Shown: piece after piece, positions 52,198 through 59,613 of the stretch
Layout of the letters: each line of letters begins with the position of its first letter
Numbering within the stretch: the stretch's first letter is position 1
Notes under the pieces: generated by a model
What the model was told of the DNA's origin: nothing
Database searches by the model: none
What the model saw: only the letters and a program-made list of their open reading frames with translations
Made by a program: the position numbers and the translations under genes
Assembly: GCF_033441515.1 (NCBI RefSeq)
Contig: NZ_JAWQJT010000001.1
Coordinates: 4,154,001-4,218,000 of the forward strand
DNA length: 64,000 nucleotides
Reading direction: 5' to 3'
DNA from: Amycolatopsis solani
GTDB lineage: Bacteria; Actinomycetota; Actinomycetes; Mycobacteriales; Pseudonocardiaceae

Positions 52198-53415
52198 GTG
52201 CCCGTACTGCGTCCCGACCCCGCCACCCCGATCGATCCGGCGTTGCCGGAGAGCGCGCTCGAGGGGCTCGGCAGCAGAGCGTTCGGGGTGTACGTGCACG
52301 TCCCGTTCTGCGCGACGCGCTGCGGTTACTGCGACTTCAACACCTACACCGCGGGCGAGCTGGACTCCGGCTCGTCGCCGCAGTCGTGGCTCGAAGGGCT
52401 CCGGCGAGAGCTGGAACTGGCCGCGCGCGTGCTCGTCGTGCCGCCGGCCGCCGACACCGTGTTCGTCGGCGGTGGCACGCCGTCGCTGCTCGGTGCCGAC
52501 GGGCTCGGTTCGGTGCTCGACGCCGTCCGCGACGTCTTCGGCCTCGCGCCGGGTGCCGAGGTGACGACGGAGTCGAACCCGGAGTCGACGTCTCCGGAGT
52601 TCTTCGCCGGGATCCGCGAAGCCGGCTACACGCGTGTTTCGCTGGGCATGCAGTCGGCCGCGCCGCACGTGCTGAAGATCCTCGACCGGGTGCACACGCC
52701 GGGCCGTCCGGGGCAGGCCGCCGCCGAAGCGCGCGCGGCCGGGTTCGACCACGTGAACCTCGACGTGATCTACGGCACGCCGGGAGAACGGCCGGACGAC
52801 CTCCTCGCCACGCTCGACGCCGTGCTGGCCGCGGGCGTCGACCACGTGTCGGCGTACGCGCTGATCGTCGAGGAAGGCACCGCGCTGGCCCGCCGCGTCC
52901 GCCGCGGTGAGCTGCCCGCGCCGGACGACGACGTGCTGGCCGCGGACTACGAGATGATCGACGCCGCGCTCACGGCGGCGGGGCTGCGCTGGTACGAGGT
53001 GTCGAACTGGGCGGCCTCGGACGCGGCCCGCTGCCGGCACAACCTCGGTTACTGGCGCGGCGACGACTGGTGGGGCGCCGGCCCGGGCGCGCACAGCCAC
53101 GTCGGCGGCGTGCGCTGGTGGAACGTCAAGCACCCGGCCCGCTACGCCTCGCTGCTCGCCGACGGCGCTTCGCCCGCGGGCGGGCGCGAAGTGCTCACCG
53201 ACGACGACCAGCACCTCGAGCGGATCATGCTCGAACTCCGCGTCGCCGAAGGGCTGCCGCTCGACGTCCTCGACGAGCCCGGGCTCGCCGAAGCCCGCGC
53301 GGCCGCGGCGGAAGGCCTGCTGGATCCGTCCGCTTTGGACAGCCGGGGCCGCGCGGTGCTCACCGACCGCGGGCGGCTGCTGGCCGACGGCGTGGTCCGG
53401 CGGCTCGCGGGCTGA
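52198..53415 (+). CDS. hemW: HemW family radical SAM protein
   Basis: Protein of 405 residues from GTG 52198. Radical SAM cluster motif VPFCATRCGYCDF with Cys38, Cys42 and Cys45, an additional SAM-binding GGGTPS, and the HemN_C-like C-terminal domain. Long misnamed coproporphyrinogen III oxidase; HemW is now regarded as a heme chaperone. The M. tuberculosis counterpart is Rv2388c, keeping the same neighbourhood. The start follows GACAAT by 6 nt, a weak leaderless -10 box. Confidence 0.95.
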   Translation: MPVLRPDPATPIDPALPESALEGLGSRAFGVYVHVPFCATRCGYCDFNTYTAGELDSGSSPQSWLEGLRRELELAARVLVVPPAADTVFVGGGTPSLLGADGLGSVLDAVRDVFGLAPGAEVTTESNPESTSPEFFAGIREAGYTRVSLGMQSAAPHVLKILDRVHTPGRPGQAAAEARAAGFDHVNLDVIYGTPGERPDDLLATLDAVLAAGVDHVSAYALIVEEGTALARRVRRGELPAPDDDVLAADYEMIDAALTAAGLRWYEVSNWAASDAARCRHNLGYWRGDDWWGAGPGAHSHVGGVRWWNVKHPARYASLLADGASPAGGREVLTDDDQHLERIMLELRVAEGLPLDVLDEPGLAEARAAAAEGLLDPSALDSRGRAVLTDRGRLLADGVVRRLAG

Positions 53416-53479
53416 TCCGGGATTAAATCGCCGGGGCCGGTCGTTGCTTGTATTCAGCAACGACTTTCGAGGAGGCCTC

Positions 53480-54400
53480 ATGGCGCGCGCGATCAGGTTC
53501 GACGAGTACGGCGACGTGGAGGTCCTCCGGGTCGAGGAGGTGCCGCGCCCGGTGCCGGGCCGCGGGCAGGTGCTCGTCGAGGTGCGCGCCGCCGGGATCA
53601 ACCCCGGCGAGGCGTCCATCCGGCGGGGTCTCCTGCACGACCGCTACCCGGCGACGTTCCCCTCGGGCCAGGGCAGTGACTTCGCGGGCGTGGTCGCCGA
53701 ACTCGGCGAAGGCGTCGAAGAGATCGCCGTCGGCGACGAGGTGATCGGGTTCGTCGACACCCGTTCGAGCCACGCGGACTTCGTCGTCGCGGAGGCGGTG
53801 AACCTCACGCCGAAGCCCGCCGACCTGCCGTGGGAAGTCGCCGGCGCGCTGTTCGTCGCCGGGACGACCGCGTACGCGGCGGTGGGCGCGGTGTGCCCGC
53901 GCGAAGGGGAGACCGTCGTCGTTTCGGGCGCGGCGGGCGGCGTCGGGTCGCTCGCGGTGCAGCTGGCGAAGCTGGCCGGCGCGACGGTGATCGGCCTCGC
54001 GGGTGAAGCGAACCACGAGTGGCTGCGCGAGCTCGGCGTCGTCCCGGTTTCCTACGGCGAAGGCGTTCTCGAGCGGATCCGGGAAGCCGCGCCGGACGGC
54101 GTGCACGCCTTCGTCGACACCTTCGGCTCCGGGTACGTCGAACTGGCCCTGCACCTGGGGATCCACCCCGGGCGGATCAACACGGTCATCGACTACGAGG
54201 CGGCCGCGAAGTACAACGTCAAGACCGACGCCAACGCGGCGGGCGCGTCCGCCGAAACCCTGCGCGAGCTGGGCCTGTTGCTGGACAAGGGTTTGCTGAC
54301 CCTGCCGGTCGCCCGGGTCTACCCGCTCGACGAGGTGCGGGACGCCTACCGCGAGCTGGAGCGGCGGCACACGCGCGGCAAGATCGTGCTGCGGCCCTAG
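53480..54400 (+). CDS. NADP-dependent zinc-free alcohol dehydrogenase / quinone reductase-like protein
   Basis: Protein of 306 residues from ATG 53480 with GAGGAGG upstream. MDR family: AGINPGEASIRRG, QGSDFAGVV, NADPH loop VSGAAGGVGSLAVQLAKLAG, and a C-terminal VYPLDEVRDAYRELERRHTRGKIVL. Its stop overlaps the convergent TetR stop by 4 bp. The target is unknown; many relatives detoxify enones or quinones. Confidence 0.93.
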   Translation: MARAIRFDEYGDVEVLRVEEVPRPVPGRGQVLVEVRAAGINPGEASIRRGLLHDRYPATFPSGQGSDFAGVVAELGEGVEEIAVGDEVIGFVDTRSSHADFVVAEAVNLTPKPADLPWEVAGALFVAGTTAYAAVGAVCPREGETVVVSGAAGGVGSLAVQLAKLAGATVIGLAGEANHEWLRELGVVPVSYGEGVLERIREAAPDGVHAFVDTFGSGYVELALHLGIHPGRINTVIDYEAAAKYNVKTDANAAGASAETLRELGLLLDKGLLTLPVARVYPLDEVRDAYRELERRHTRGKIVLRP

Positions 54401-55101
54401 TTCTTCGCGGCGAGCACCTCGAGGCCGGCGAGGTAGGTGTCGAGCGCGAAGTCGAGGCGTTCGGCGGCGGTCTCGGCCGAGAAGAACTCGCCGATGCGGA
54501 GCATGTTCGGGAACGACTCCGGCGGCAGGGACCGCATGTAGGCGACCATCTGCTCGCCGCGTGCGGTCACTTCGGCCGCGTCGATGTCGCCCCAGGTCCA
54601 GCCGCTGGCCTCGTACGCGTAAGCCTTCGCGTAGAGGGAAAGCGCGTCGCCCGCGAACGTCGCCTGCTTCAGGTCGAGGCCGCCGGCGCGCAGCAGGGCC
54701 AGCATCGCCTCGCCCTGGCGCAGCGAGCTCGGCGTGACCGGCACCGCGATGTCCCACGCCACGCGCGCGATCCCGGGGTGCGCGACCATCACCCGGATCT
54801 GCGCGCGGACGAGGTCCTTGACCTGCTCGCCCCAGCGGTCCGGGTCCGGATCCGGCAGGGGCACGTCGGCGAGCACGGCGTCGAGCATCAGCTCCGCCAG
54901 TTCGTCCTTGTTGGAGACGTGCGCGTAGAGCGACGCGGGCCCGGTCTCGAGTTCCTGCGCGATCCGCCGCATGGTGACCGCGTCGAAGCCCTCCTTCGCC
55001 AGGACCGCCAGCGCCGTCTTCACGACGAGCTCCTGGGACAGGGCGGGCTTCGCGGCGCGGCGGCGCGGAGTGCTGCGCCACGGCGGCGGGGGAACGGTCA
55101 C
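54397..55101 (-). CDS. TetR/AcrR family transcriptional regulator (TetR_C actinobacterial type)
   Basis: Protein of 234 residues from GTG 55101, leaderless: TACAGT (55108-55113, minus) lies 6 nt upstream. The DNA-binding domain is ELVVKTALAVLAKEGFDAVT, MRRIAQELETGPASLYAHVSN; the C-terminal domain resembles TetR_C of tetracycline-type regulators. A basic proline-rich N-terminus precedes it. Four operator-like repeats in the divergent promoter region, one overlapping its own -10 box, suggest autoregulation. Confidence 0.93.
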   Translation of the reverse strand: MTVPPPPWRSTPRRRAAKPALSQELVVKTALAVLAKEGFDAVTMRRIAQELETGPASLYAHVSNKDELAELMLDAVLADVPLPDPDPDRWGEQVKDLVRAQIRVMVAHPGIARVAWDIAVPVTPSSLRQGEAMLALLRAGGLDLKQATFAGDALSLYAKAYAYEASGWTWGDIDAAEVTARGEQMVAYMRSLPPESFPNMLRIGEFFSAETAAERLDFALDTYLAGLEVLAAKN

Positions 55102-55103
55102 GC

Positions 55104-55168
55104 GAACACTGTACTTGACGCGAACGCCGTTCGTAAGTAGAACGGTGTTCGTCAAACGAACAGCGTTC
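55104..55168. promoter_or_regulatory. Array of four operator-like 11-mers spaced exactly 18 bp apart
   Basis: GAAC-N3-GTTC palindromes at 55122-55132, 55140-55150 and 55158-55168, plus a degenerate copy GAACACTGTAC at 55104-55114, start 18 bp apart each time. The array fills the divergent promoter between the TetR gene and the SnoaL-like gene; the degenerate copy overlaps the TetR -10 box. Confidence 0.85.
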
Positions 55169-55182
55169 GTAAAGGGGATCTC

Positions 55183-55593
55183 ATGACCACTGCGGAAGCC
55201 GATGTCCGTGCCGTGCTCGGCCAGCTCACCCAGGCCTGGAACGACGGGGACGCGACCGCGTACGGGCGGCTCTTCACCGAAGACGCCGACTACGTGACGT
55301 TCTTCGGGGCGAACTTCCCCGGGCGTGCCGGGATCGAGAGTTCGCACCGCGCGCTCTTCGAGGGGCCGCTCAAGGGGATCAAGCTGACCGGGCGGCCCGA
55401 GGCGGCGGCGAAGGTGCGGTTCGTCCGCCCGGACGTCGCCGTCGCCGTCGTGGGTGGCGGTTCGTCGCTGACTGGAGCGGACACCACCGACGAAGGCCGT
55501 GAATCGACCGTCACCTTCGTGTTCGTCCGGGAGGACGGCGAGTGGCTGATCACGGCGTTCCAGAACACGCGAGTGTCGGATCCGCGGTCGTGA
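55183..55593 (+). CDS. SgcJ/EcaC family SnoaL-like protein
   Basis: Protein of 136 residues from ATG 55183 with AAAGGGGA upstream. NTF2-like fold: VRAVLGQLTQAWNDGDATAY, LFTEDADYVTFFGANFPGRA, TVTFVFVREDGEWLITAFQN. The SgcJ/EcaC subgroup is annotated as oxidoreductase but mechanistic evidence is thin. It is the probable target of the divergent TetR. Overlaps the next gene by GTGA. Confidence 0.88.
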   Translation: MTTAEADVRAVLGQLTQAWNDGDATAYGRLFTEDADYVTFFGANFPGRAGIESSHRALFEGPLKGIKLTGRPEAAAKVRFVRPDVAVAVVGGGSSLTGADTTDEGRESTVTFVFVREDGEWLITAFQNTRVSDPRS

Positions 55594-55925
55594 AAGCGCT
55601 TGCGGAGGCGTCGGGGGTCGTCGCGCGGCCGCCCGGCGAGGTGTTCGACCGGCTGCGGCGCCTGCTGGGCGGCGGCGCCCACCCGATGCGGATGGACGTC
55701 GACCGCGAGCGCGGGTTCGTGGCGGTCCAGGGTGGCTGGTGGTACCGCGGGGAGTACCGCGTCACACCGGATCCGGGCGGTGCCCGCGTCGAGCACCGCG
55801 TGGTCAACGCGGCTTCGCGCGGGCGGTGGGGGGTGCCGCTCGCGAACCGGTTCTTCGTCGGGTTCCGGGCGCGGACCGCCGCCGGCTTCGCGCGATTGCT
55901 CGAAGAACTGGGTGCACCGGGGTAG
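55590..55925 (+). CDS. Small START/SRPBCC-like domain protein, unknown function
   Basis: Protein of 111 residues from GTG 55590, coupled to the SnoaL-like gene. The sequence (VVARPPGEVFDRLRRLLGGG, ...GWWYRGEYRVTPDPGGARVE, ...RFFVGFRARTAAGFARLLEE) is compatible with a short SRPBCC/polyketide-cyclase-like fold that would hold a hydrophobic ligand. I do not recognise a specific family. Confidence 0.75.
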   Translation: MKALAEASGVVARPPGEVFDRLRRLLGGGAHPMRMDVDRERGFVAVQGGWWYRGEYRVTPDPGGARVEHRVVNAASRGRWGVPLANRFFVGFRARTAAGFARLLEELGAPG

Positions 55926-55946
55926 GCGCGCGCTCGGATCGGCGCG

Positions 55947-55974
55947 TAGGCTGACTTAGGTAAGCCTTAGTATT
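55947..55974 (+). promoter_or_regulatory. -10 box and iron box upstream of the siderophore-interacting protein gene
   Basis: TAGGCT (55947-55952) is a -10 candidate, followed at 55956-55974 by TTAGGTAAGCCTTAGTATT, which resembles the IdeR/DmdR consensus TTAGGTTAGGCTAACCTAA (11 of 19, best in the left half). Iron-dependent repression of the gene at 55985 is inferred. Confidence 0.6.
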
Positions 55975-55984
55975 GGAGTGGTCG

Positions 55985-56797
55985 ATGACTGAAGCACCCC
56001 GGCGGTCCGGGCGTCCCGCGGTGCGGCTGCGGGTGCTGCGCACCGAACGGCTGACCCCGCACATGATCCGCATCGTCGCGGGCGGCGAAGGCATCGCCGA
56101 CTTCACGCCGAACGACTGCACCGACGCCTACGTCAAGGTGCTGTTCAAGGTGCCGGGCGTCGAGTACCCGGAGCCGTTCGACGTCCAGGAATGCCGTGCG
56201 ACGCTGCCGCGCGAGCACTGGCCGCGGATGCGTTCGTACACCGTCCGGGCGTTCGACCCGCAGGCCGGCGAGCTGGTCATCGACTTCGTCCACCACGGCG
56301 ACGAGGGCATCGCCGGCCCGTGGGCGGCCGCCGCCCAGCCGGGCGACGAGCTGCTGCTGTCCGGTCCCGGTGGCGGCTACGCGCCGGGCACCGAGGCCGA
56401 CTGGCACCTGCTGGCGGGCGACGAAAGCGCGTTGCCCGCCATCGCGGCGTCGCTCGAAGCGCTCCCGGCCGGCGTCCCGGCCCGTGCGGTGATCCTCGTC
56501 GAGAACGCGGACGAGGAGCAGCCGCTGGTCACCAAGGCGGACGCGCAGATCACCTGGCTGCACCGGGCGTCCGGCGGCGACGTCGCTGCGGCGGTGCGCG
56601 AGCTGCCGTGGCTCGACGGCGTCGTGCAGGCGTTCGTGCACGGCGAGGCGGACTTCGTGCGGAACCTGCGGCGGTACCTGCTCGACGAGCGCGGCGTGCG
56701 GCGGGAGCTGCTGTCGATCTCGGGCTACTGGCGCACGGGCAAGAACGACGAAGCGTGGCGCGAGGAGAAAGCGGCCGAACGGGCGCGGGAGAAGTAA
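55985..56797 (+). CDS. Siderophore-interacting protein (NADPH-dependent ferric siderophore reductase)
   Basis: Protein of 270 residues from ATG 55985. FAD-binding motif MRSYTVRAFD, then FVHHGDEGIAGPWAAAAQPG, and the SIP C-terminal domain with LLAGDESALPAIAASLEALP and GEADFVRNLRRYLLDERGV, ending SISGYWRTGKNDEAW. ViuB/SIP family: reduces iron in imported ferric siderophores in the cytoplasm. An iron box lies in its promoter. Confidence 0.95.
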   Translation: MTEAPRRSGRPAVRLRVLRTERLTPHMIRIVAGGEGIADFTPNDCTDAYVKVLFKVPGVEYPEPFDVQECRATLPREHWPRMRSYTVRAFDPQAGELVIDFVHHGDEGIAGPWAAAAQPGDELLLSGPGGGYAPGTEADWHLLAGDESALPAIAASLEALPAGVPARAVILVENADEEQPLVTKADAQITWLHRASGGDVAAAVRELPWLDGVVQAFVHGEADFVRNLRRYLLDERGVRRELLSISGYWRTGKNDEAWREEKAAERAREK

Positions 56798-56806
56798 CCT
56801 CGCCGC

Positions 56807-58036
56807 ATGGCGGAACTCAAGGTGGAAGTCGACCCGGCCGAAGCCGGGTTCGACGCGGACCGGCTGTCGCGGCTCGACGCGCACTTCGACCGGTATGTCG
56901 AGGATGGACGGTTACCCGGCTGGCTCGCGGTGGTGAGCAGGCACGGCCGGGTCGTGCACGTCGGCCGCGGCGGGCACCGCGACGTCGAAGCGGGTCTCCC
57001 GGTGGAGACCGATACGCTCTGGCGCCTCTTCTCGATGACCAAGCCGGTCACGTCGGTGGCGGCGATGATGCTGGCCGAAGAGGGCTTGCTGGAGCTGGAC
57101 GACCCGATTTCACGCTGGCTGCCGGAGTTCGCCGAACCGCGCGTGTTCGTCAAGGGATCGGCGCTGGCGCCCGTCACCGAGCCGGCGACGTCGCCGATCC
57201 GCGTGTGGCACCTGCTGACGCACACGGCGGGCCTGACGTACGGCTTCCACCACGGCCACCCGGTGGACGCGATCTACCGGGCGGCCGGCTTCGAGTGGGG
57301 CACCCCGCGCGGTCTCGACCTGGCGGCGTGCAGTGAGCAGTGGGCGTCGCTGCCCCTGGTGTTCCAGCCGGGCACCGAATGGAACTACTCGATCGCGACG
57401 GACGTGCTCGGGCGGCTCATCGAGGTGGTGTCGGGCCTGCCACTGGACGAATTCTTCGCGACGCGGATCTTCACGCCGCTGGGCATGACGGAAACGGACT
57501 TCGCGGCCACTTCGGTTTCGCGCTTGGCCGCGCTGTACGTCCGCGACCCGGCTTCGGGGCGTGCGGTGCGGAACGACGCTTTCGGGCGGTCCGGTGTCTC
57601 ACGCCCGGACTGCTTGTCCGGCGGCGGAGGCCTGGTGTCGACGGCGGGGGATTACTGGCGCTTCACGGAGATGCTCCTCCGCGGCGGCGAACTCGACGGC
57701 GTCCGGCTGCTGTCCCCGCGAACGGTGTCCCTGATGGCTTCGAACCACCTCCCCGGGCGGGTGGACCTGGAGGCGTTCGGCCGCCCGTTGTTCGCGGAGA
57801 TGCCCTTCGACGGCCACGGCTTCGGTCTGGGCTTCTCGGTTTTGGAGGACCCGGTGAAGGCCCGGACGTTGTCCTCGGCCGGCGAGTTCGCCTGGGGCGG
57901 CGCGGCTTCGACGGCGTTCTGGGTGGATCCGGACGAGGACTTGACGGTGGGGTTCTACACGCAGCTGCTGCCTTCGAGCACCTACCGGTTGCGGCCGCAG
58001 CTGCGTCAGCTGGTTTACCAGGCGCTGGTGGACTGA
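56807..58036 (+). CDS. Class C beta-lactamase-like serine hydrolase
   Basis: Protein of 409 residues, 9 bp after the SIP gene. Penicillin-binding fold motifs: SxxK as SMTK (Ser76, Lys79), Tyr-x-x motif in WNYSIATDVLGRLIE and a C-terminal FAWGGAASTAFWVDP in place of KTG. No signal peptide, so cytoplasmic. Family members include esterases and D-amino peptidases; beta-lactam hydrolysis is not implied. Confidence 0.92.
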   Translation: MAELKVEVDPAEAGFDADRLSRLDAHFDRYVEDGRLPGWLAVVSRHGRVVHVGRGGHRDVEAGLPVETDTLWRLFSMTKPVTSVAAMMLAEEGLLELDDPISRWLPEFAEPRVFVKGSALAPVTEPATSPIRVWHLLTHTAGLTYGFHHGHPVDAIYRAAGFEWGTPRGLDLAACSEQWASLPLVFQPGTEWNYSIATDVLGRLIEVVSGLPLDEFFATRIFTPLGMTETDFAATSVSRLAALYVRDPASGRAVRNDAFGRSGVSRPDCLSGGGGLVSTAGDYWRFTEMLLRGGELDGVRLLSPRTVSLMASNHLPGRVDLEAFGRPLFAEMPFDGHGFGLGFSVLEDPVKARTLSSAGEFAWGGAASTAFWVDPDEDLTVGFYTQLLPSSTYRLRPQLRQLVYQALVD

Positions 58037-58344
58037 GCAGGCTGGCCCGCCTGCGGCTGCCCCGCGGCGAGGTACCTCGCCACGGTGCTCCGCAGGTGGG
58101 CGGAAGATTTGTCACGTCAACGCGGGCTCCAGGTGCGCGTCACAGCCCGCATCGCCCGCGCCGGGACTGCGGTTCGGATTCGTCGCCGCGCCGGAGGCGC
58201 TCGTGCCGTCGCTCGAACGTGCCGTCCGTGCCACGACGTGGAACCCGCGCTGTTCACGCGTACCGCTGACCGCCCGATCGGGCAAGGAAACTCGCCCGGC
58301 CACGAGTACGTTGGGGGGCAGAGGGTTCTCGGGGAGGGGCGGCC
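58037..58344. other. Intergenic region with aminotransferase relic (308 bp)
   Basis: Between the serine hydrolase and the StyA-like gene. It holds a perfect 16-bp palindrome (GGCGAGGTACCTCGCC, 58066-58081), probably terminator-like, and a decayed aminotransferase fragment at 58161-58244. A ribosome binding site GGGGAGG precedes ATG 58345. No intact gene is seen. Confidence 0.6.
58161..58244 (+). pseudogene. Relic of a MocR/GntR-type PLP-dependent aminotransferase
   Basis: In frame, the segment encodes PGLRFGFVAAPEALVPSLER then AVRATTWN. This is the stretch that follows the PLP-lysine in MocR-type aminotransferase domains (SFSK...APGLRLGFV.AP..L...L.RA.RATTW). Residues before and after do not continue the domain. 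The Lys-bearing motif itself is not intact. Homology is inferred by pattern only. Confidence 0.5.
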
Positions 58345-59613
58345 ATGCGGCGGATCGGGATCGTCGGAGCGGGGCAAGCGGGCTTGGTCCTGGCCATCGG
58401 ACTACGCCAACGGGGTTACGCCGTCACCGTGTTCGCCGAGCGTCCCGCGGACGAGGTGCGGGCCGGGCGGCTCGTCTCCAACCAATGCCTGTTCGCTCCC
58501 GCGCTGCAGCGGGAACGCGAGCTCGGCATCAACTTCTGGGACGCCGAGGCGCCGCCGATCCGGGAAGTCGCCTTCGCGGCCGCGGGGGTGGAAACCGAAC
58601 CCGCGATGTCCTGGCGCGTGGGACTCGACCGGCCCGCCCAGTCGGTCGACCAGCGCGTCAAGGTTTCGGACTGGCTGGCGGAATTCGAACGCCTCGGCGG
58701 CGAAGTGCGAATTCGAAGGGTCACCCCGGACGAGCTGGACGAGTGCGCCCGCGAGTTCGAGCTGCTCGTCGTGGCGGCCGGGCGCGGCGCGCAGTTCGAC
58801 GCGCTCTTCCCGCGCGATGACGAGCGCTCGCCGTACCGCGAACCGCAGCGGGCGATCGGCATCATTTACGTCGCCGGGGAACTCGACGCGGTGCCCGGCC
58901 TGACGTTCGGGATGTCCCACGTCGGGGAGTTCTTCCTGCTGCCGGTGCTTTCGGTGCACGGGCCCGTGCACGGCATCGGCTTCTTCGGCGTGCCCGGTGG
59001 GCCGATGGACGTCTGGGACGAGGTCACCGACGTTGAGCAGCACTACGAGACCGCGCGGAAGCTGTTGCGCGCGCACTACCCGTGGCAGGCCGCGTTGCTC
59101 GACGACGCCCGGCCGGCGGCGCCCGGCGATCTGCTGCACGGCCGGATCACGCCGGTCGTCCGGCACCCGGTCGGTACCCTGCCGTCCGGGGCGAAGGTCC
59201 TCGCGATGGGGGACACCGCGGTGACCAACGACCCGGTCGGCGGCCAGGGCGCCAACATGGCCGCCCGCGCGGCGCGGGCGTACCAGGAGGCCATCGTCGA
59301 GCGCGCGGACCGGCCGTTCGACGAGGAGTTCATGCACGACGCCTTCGCCCGCTACTGGCAGCACGCCCGGCACGCGACGCGCTTCAACAACGACCTCCTG
59401 GCCCCGCCCGCGGACCACGTACTGGCCACATTGGACACCGCGCAACGCGTTCCCGAAGTGGCGCACCGGTTCGCGCACCTCTTCGAGAACCCGGCCGACT
59501 ACGAAGGCTGGCTCGGCGATCCCACAGCGGCGATGGCTTACCTTCAGTCGAAGGGACCGCGGTCGGGGGCGCAGACCGTGCCCGGGGCGGGGACCGAACC
59601 CGTGCCGAAGTAG
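58345..59613 (+). CDS. Styrene/indole monooxygenase family FAD protein (StyA-like)
   Basis: Protein of 422 residues from ATG 58345. FAD-binding IGIVGAGQAGLVLAIGLRQR at the N-terminus, VVAAGRGA, and the second FAD motif AMGDTAVTNDPVGGQGANMA. The overall pattern is that of group E flavoprotein monooxygenases that epoxidise styrene or indole with FADH2 supplied by a StyB reductase; no styB is present next to it. The last 70 bp overlap the convergent TAP-like gene. Confidence 0.9.
   Translation: MRRIGIVGAGQAGLVLAIGLRQRGYAVTVFAERPADEVRAGRLVSNQCLFAPALQRERELGINFWDAEAPPIREVAFAAAGVETEPAMSWRVGLDRPAQSVDQRVKVSDWLAEFERLGGEVRIRRVTPDELDECAREFELLVVAAGRGAQFDALFPRDDERSPYREPQRAIGIIYVAGELDAVPGLTFGMSHVGEFFLLPVLSVHGPVHGIGFFGVPGGPMDVWDEVTDVEQHYETARKLLRAHYPWQAALLDDARPAAPGDLLHGRITPVVRHPVGTLPSGAKVLAMGDTAVTNDPVGGQGANMAARAARAYQEAIVERADRPFDEEFMHDAFARYWQHARHATRFNNDLLAPPADHVLATLDTAQRVPEVAHRFAHLFENPADYEGWLGDPTAAMAYLQSKGPRSGAQTVPGAGTEPVPK

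Noticed and set aside
56807..58036. Calling the serine hydrolase an antibiotic-resistance beta-lactamase
   Set aside because: No signal peptide and no KTG triad; fits the broad esterase/peptidase group instead.
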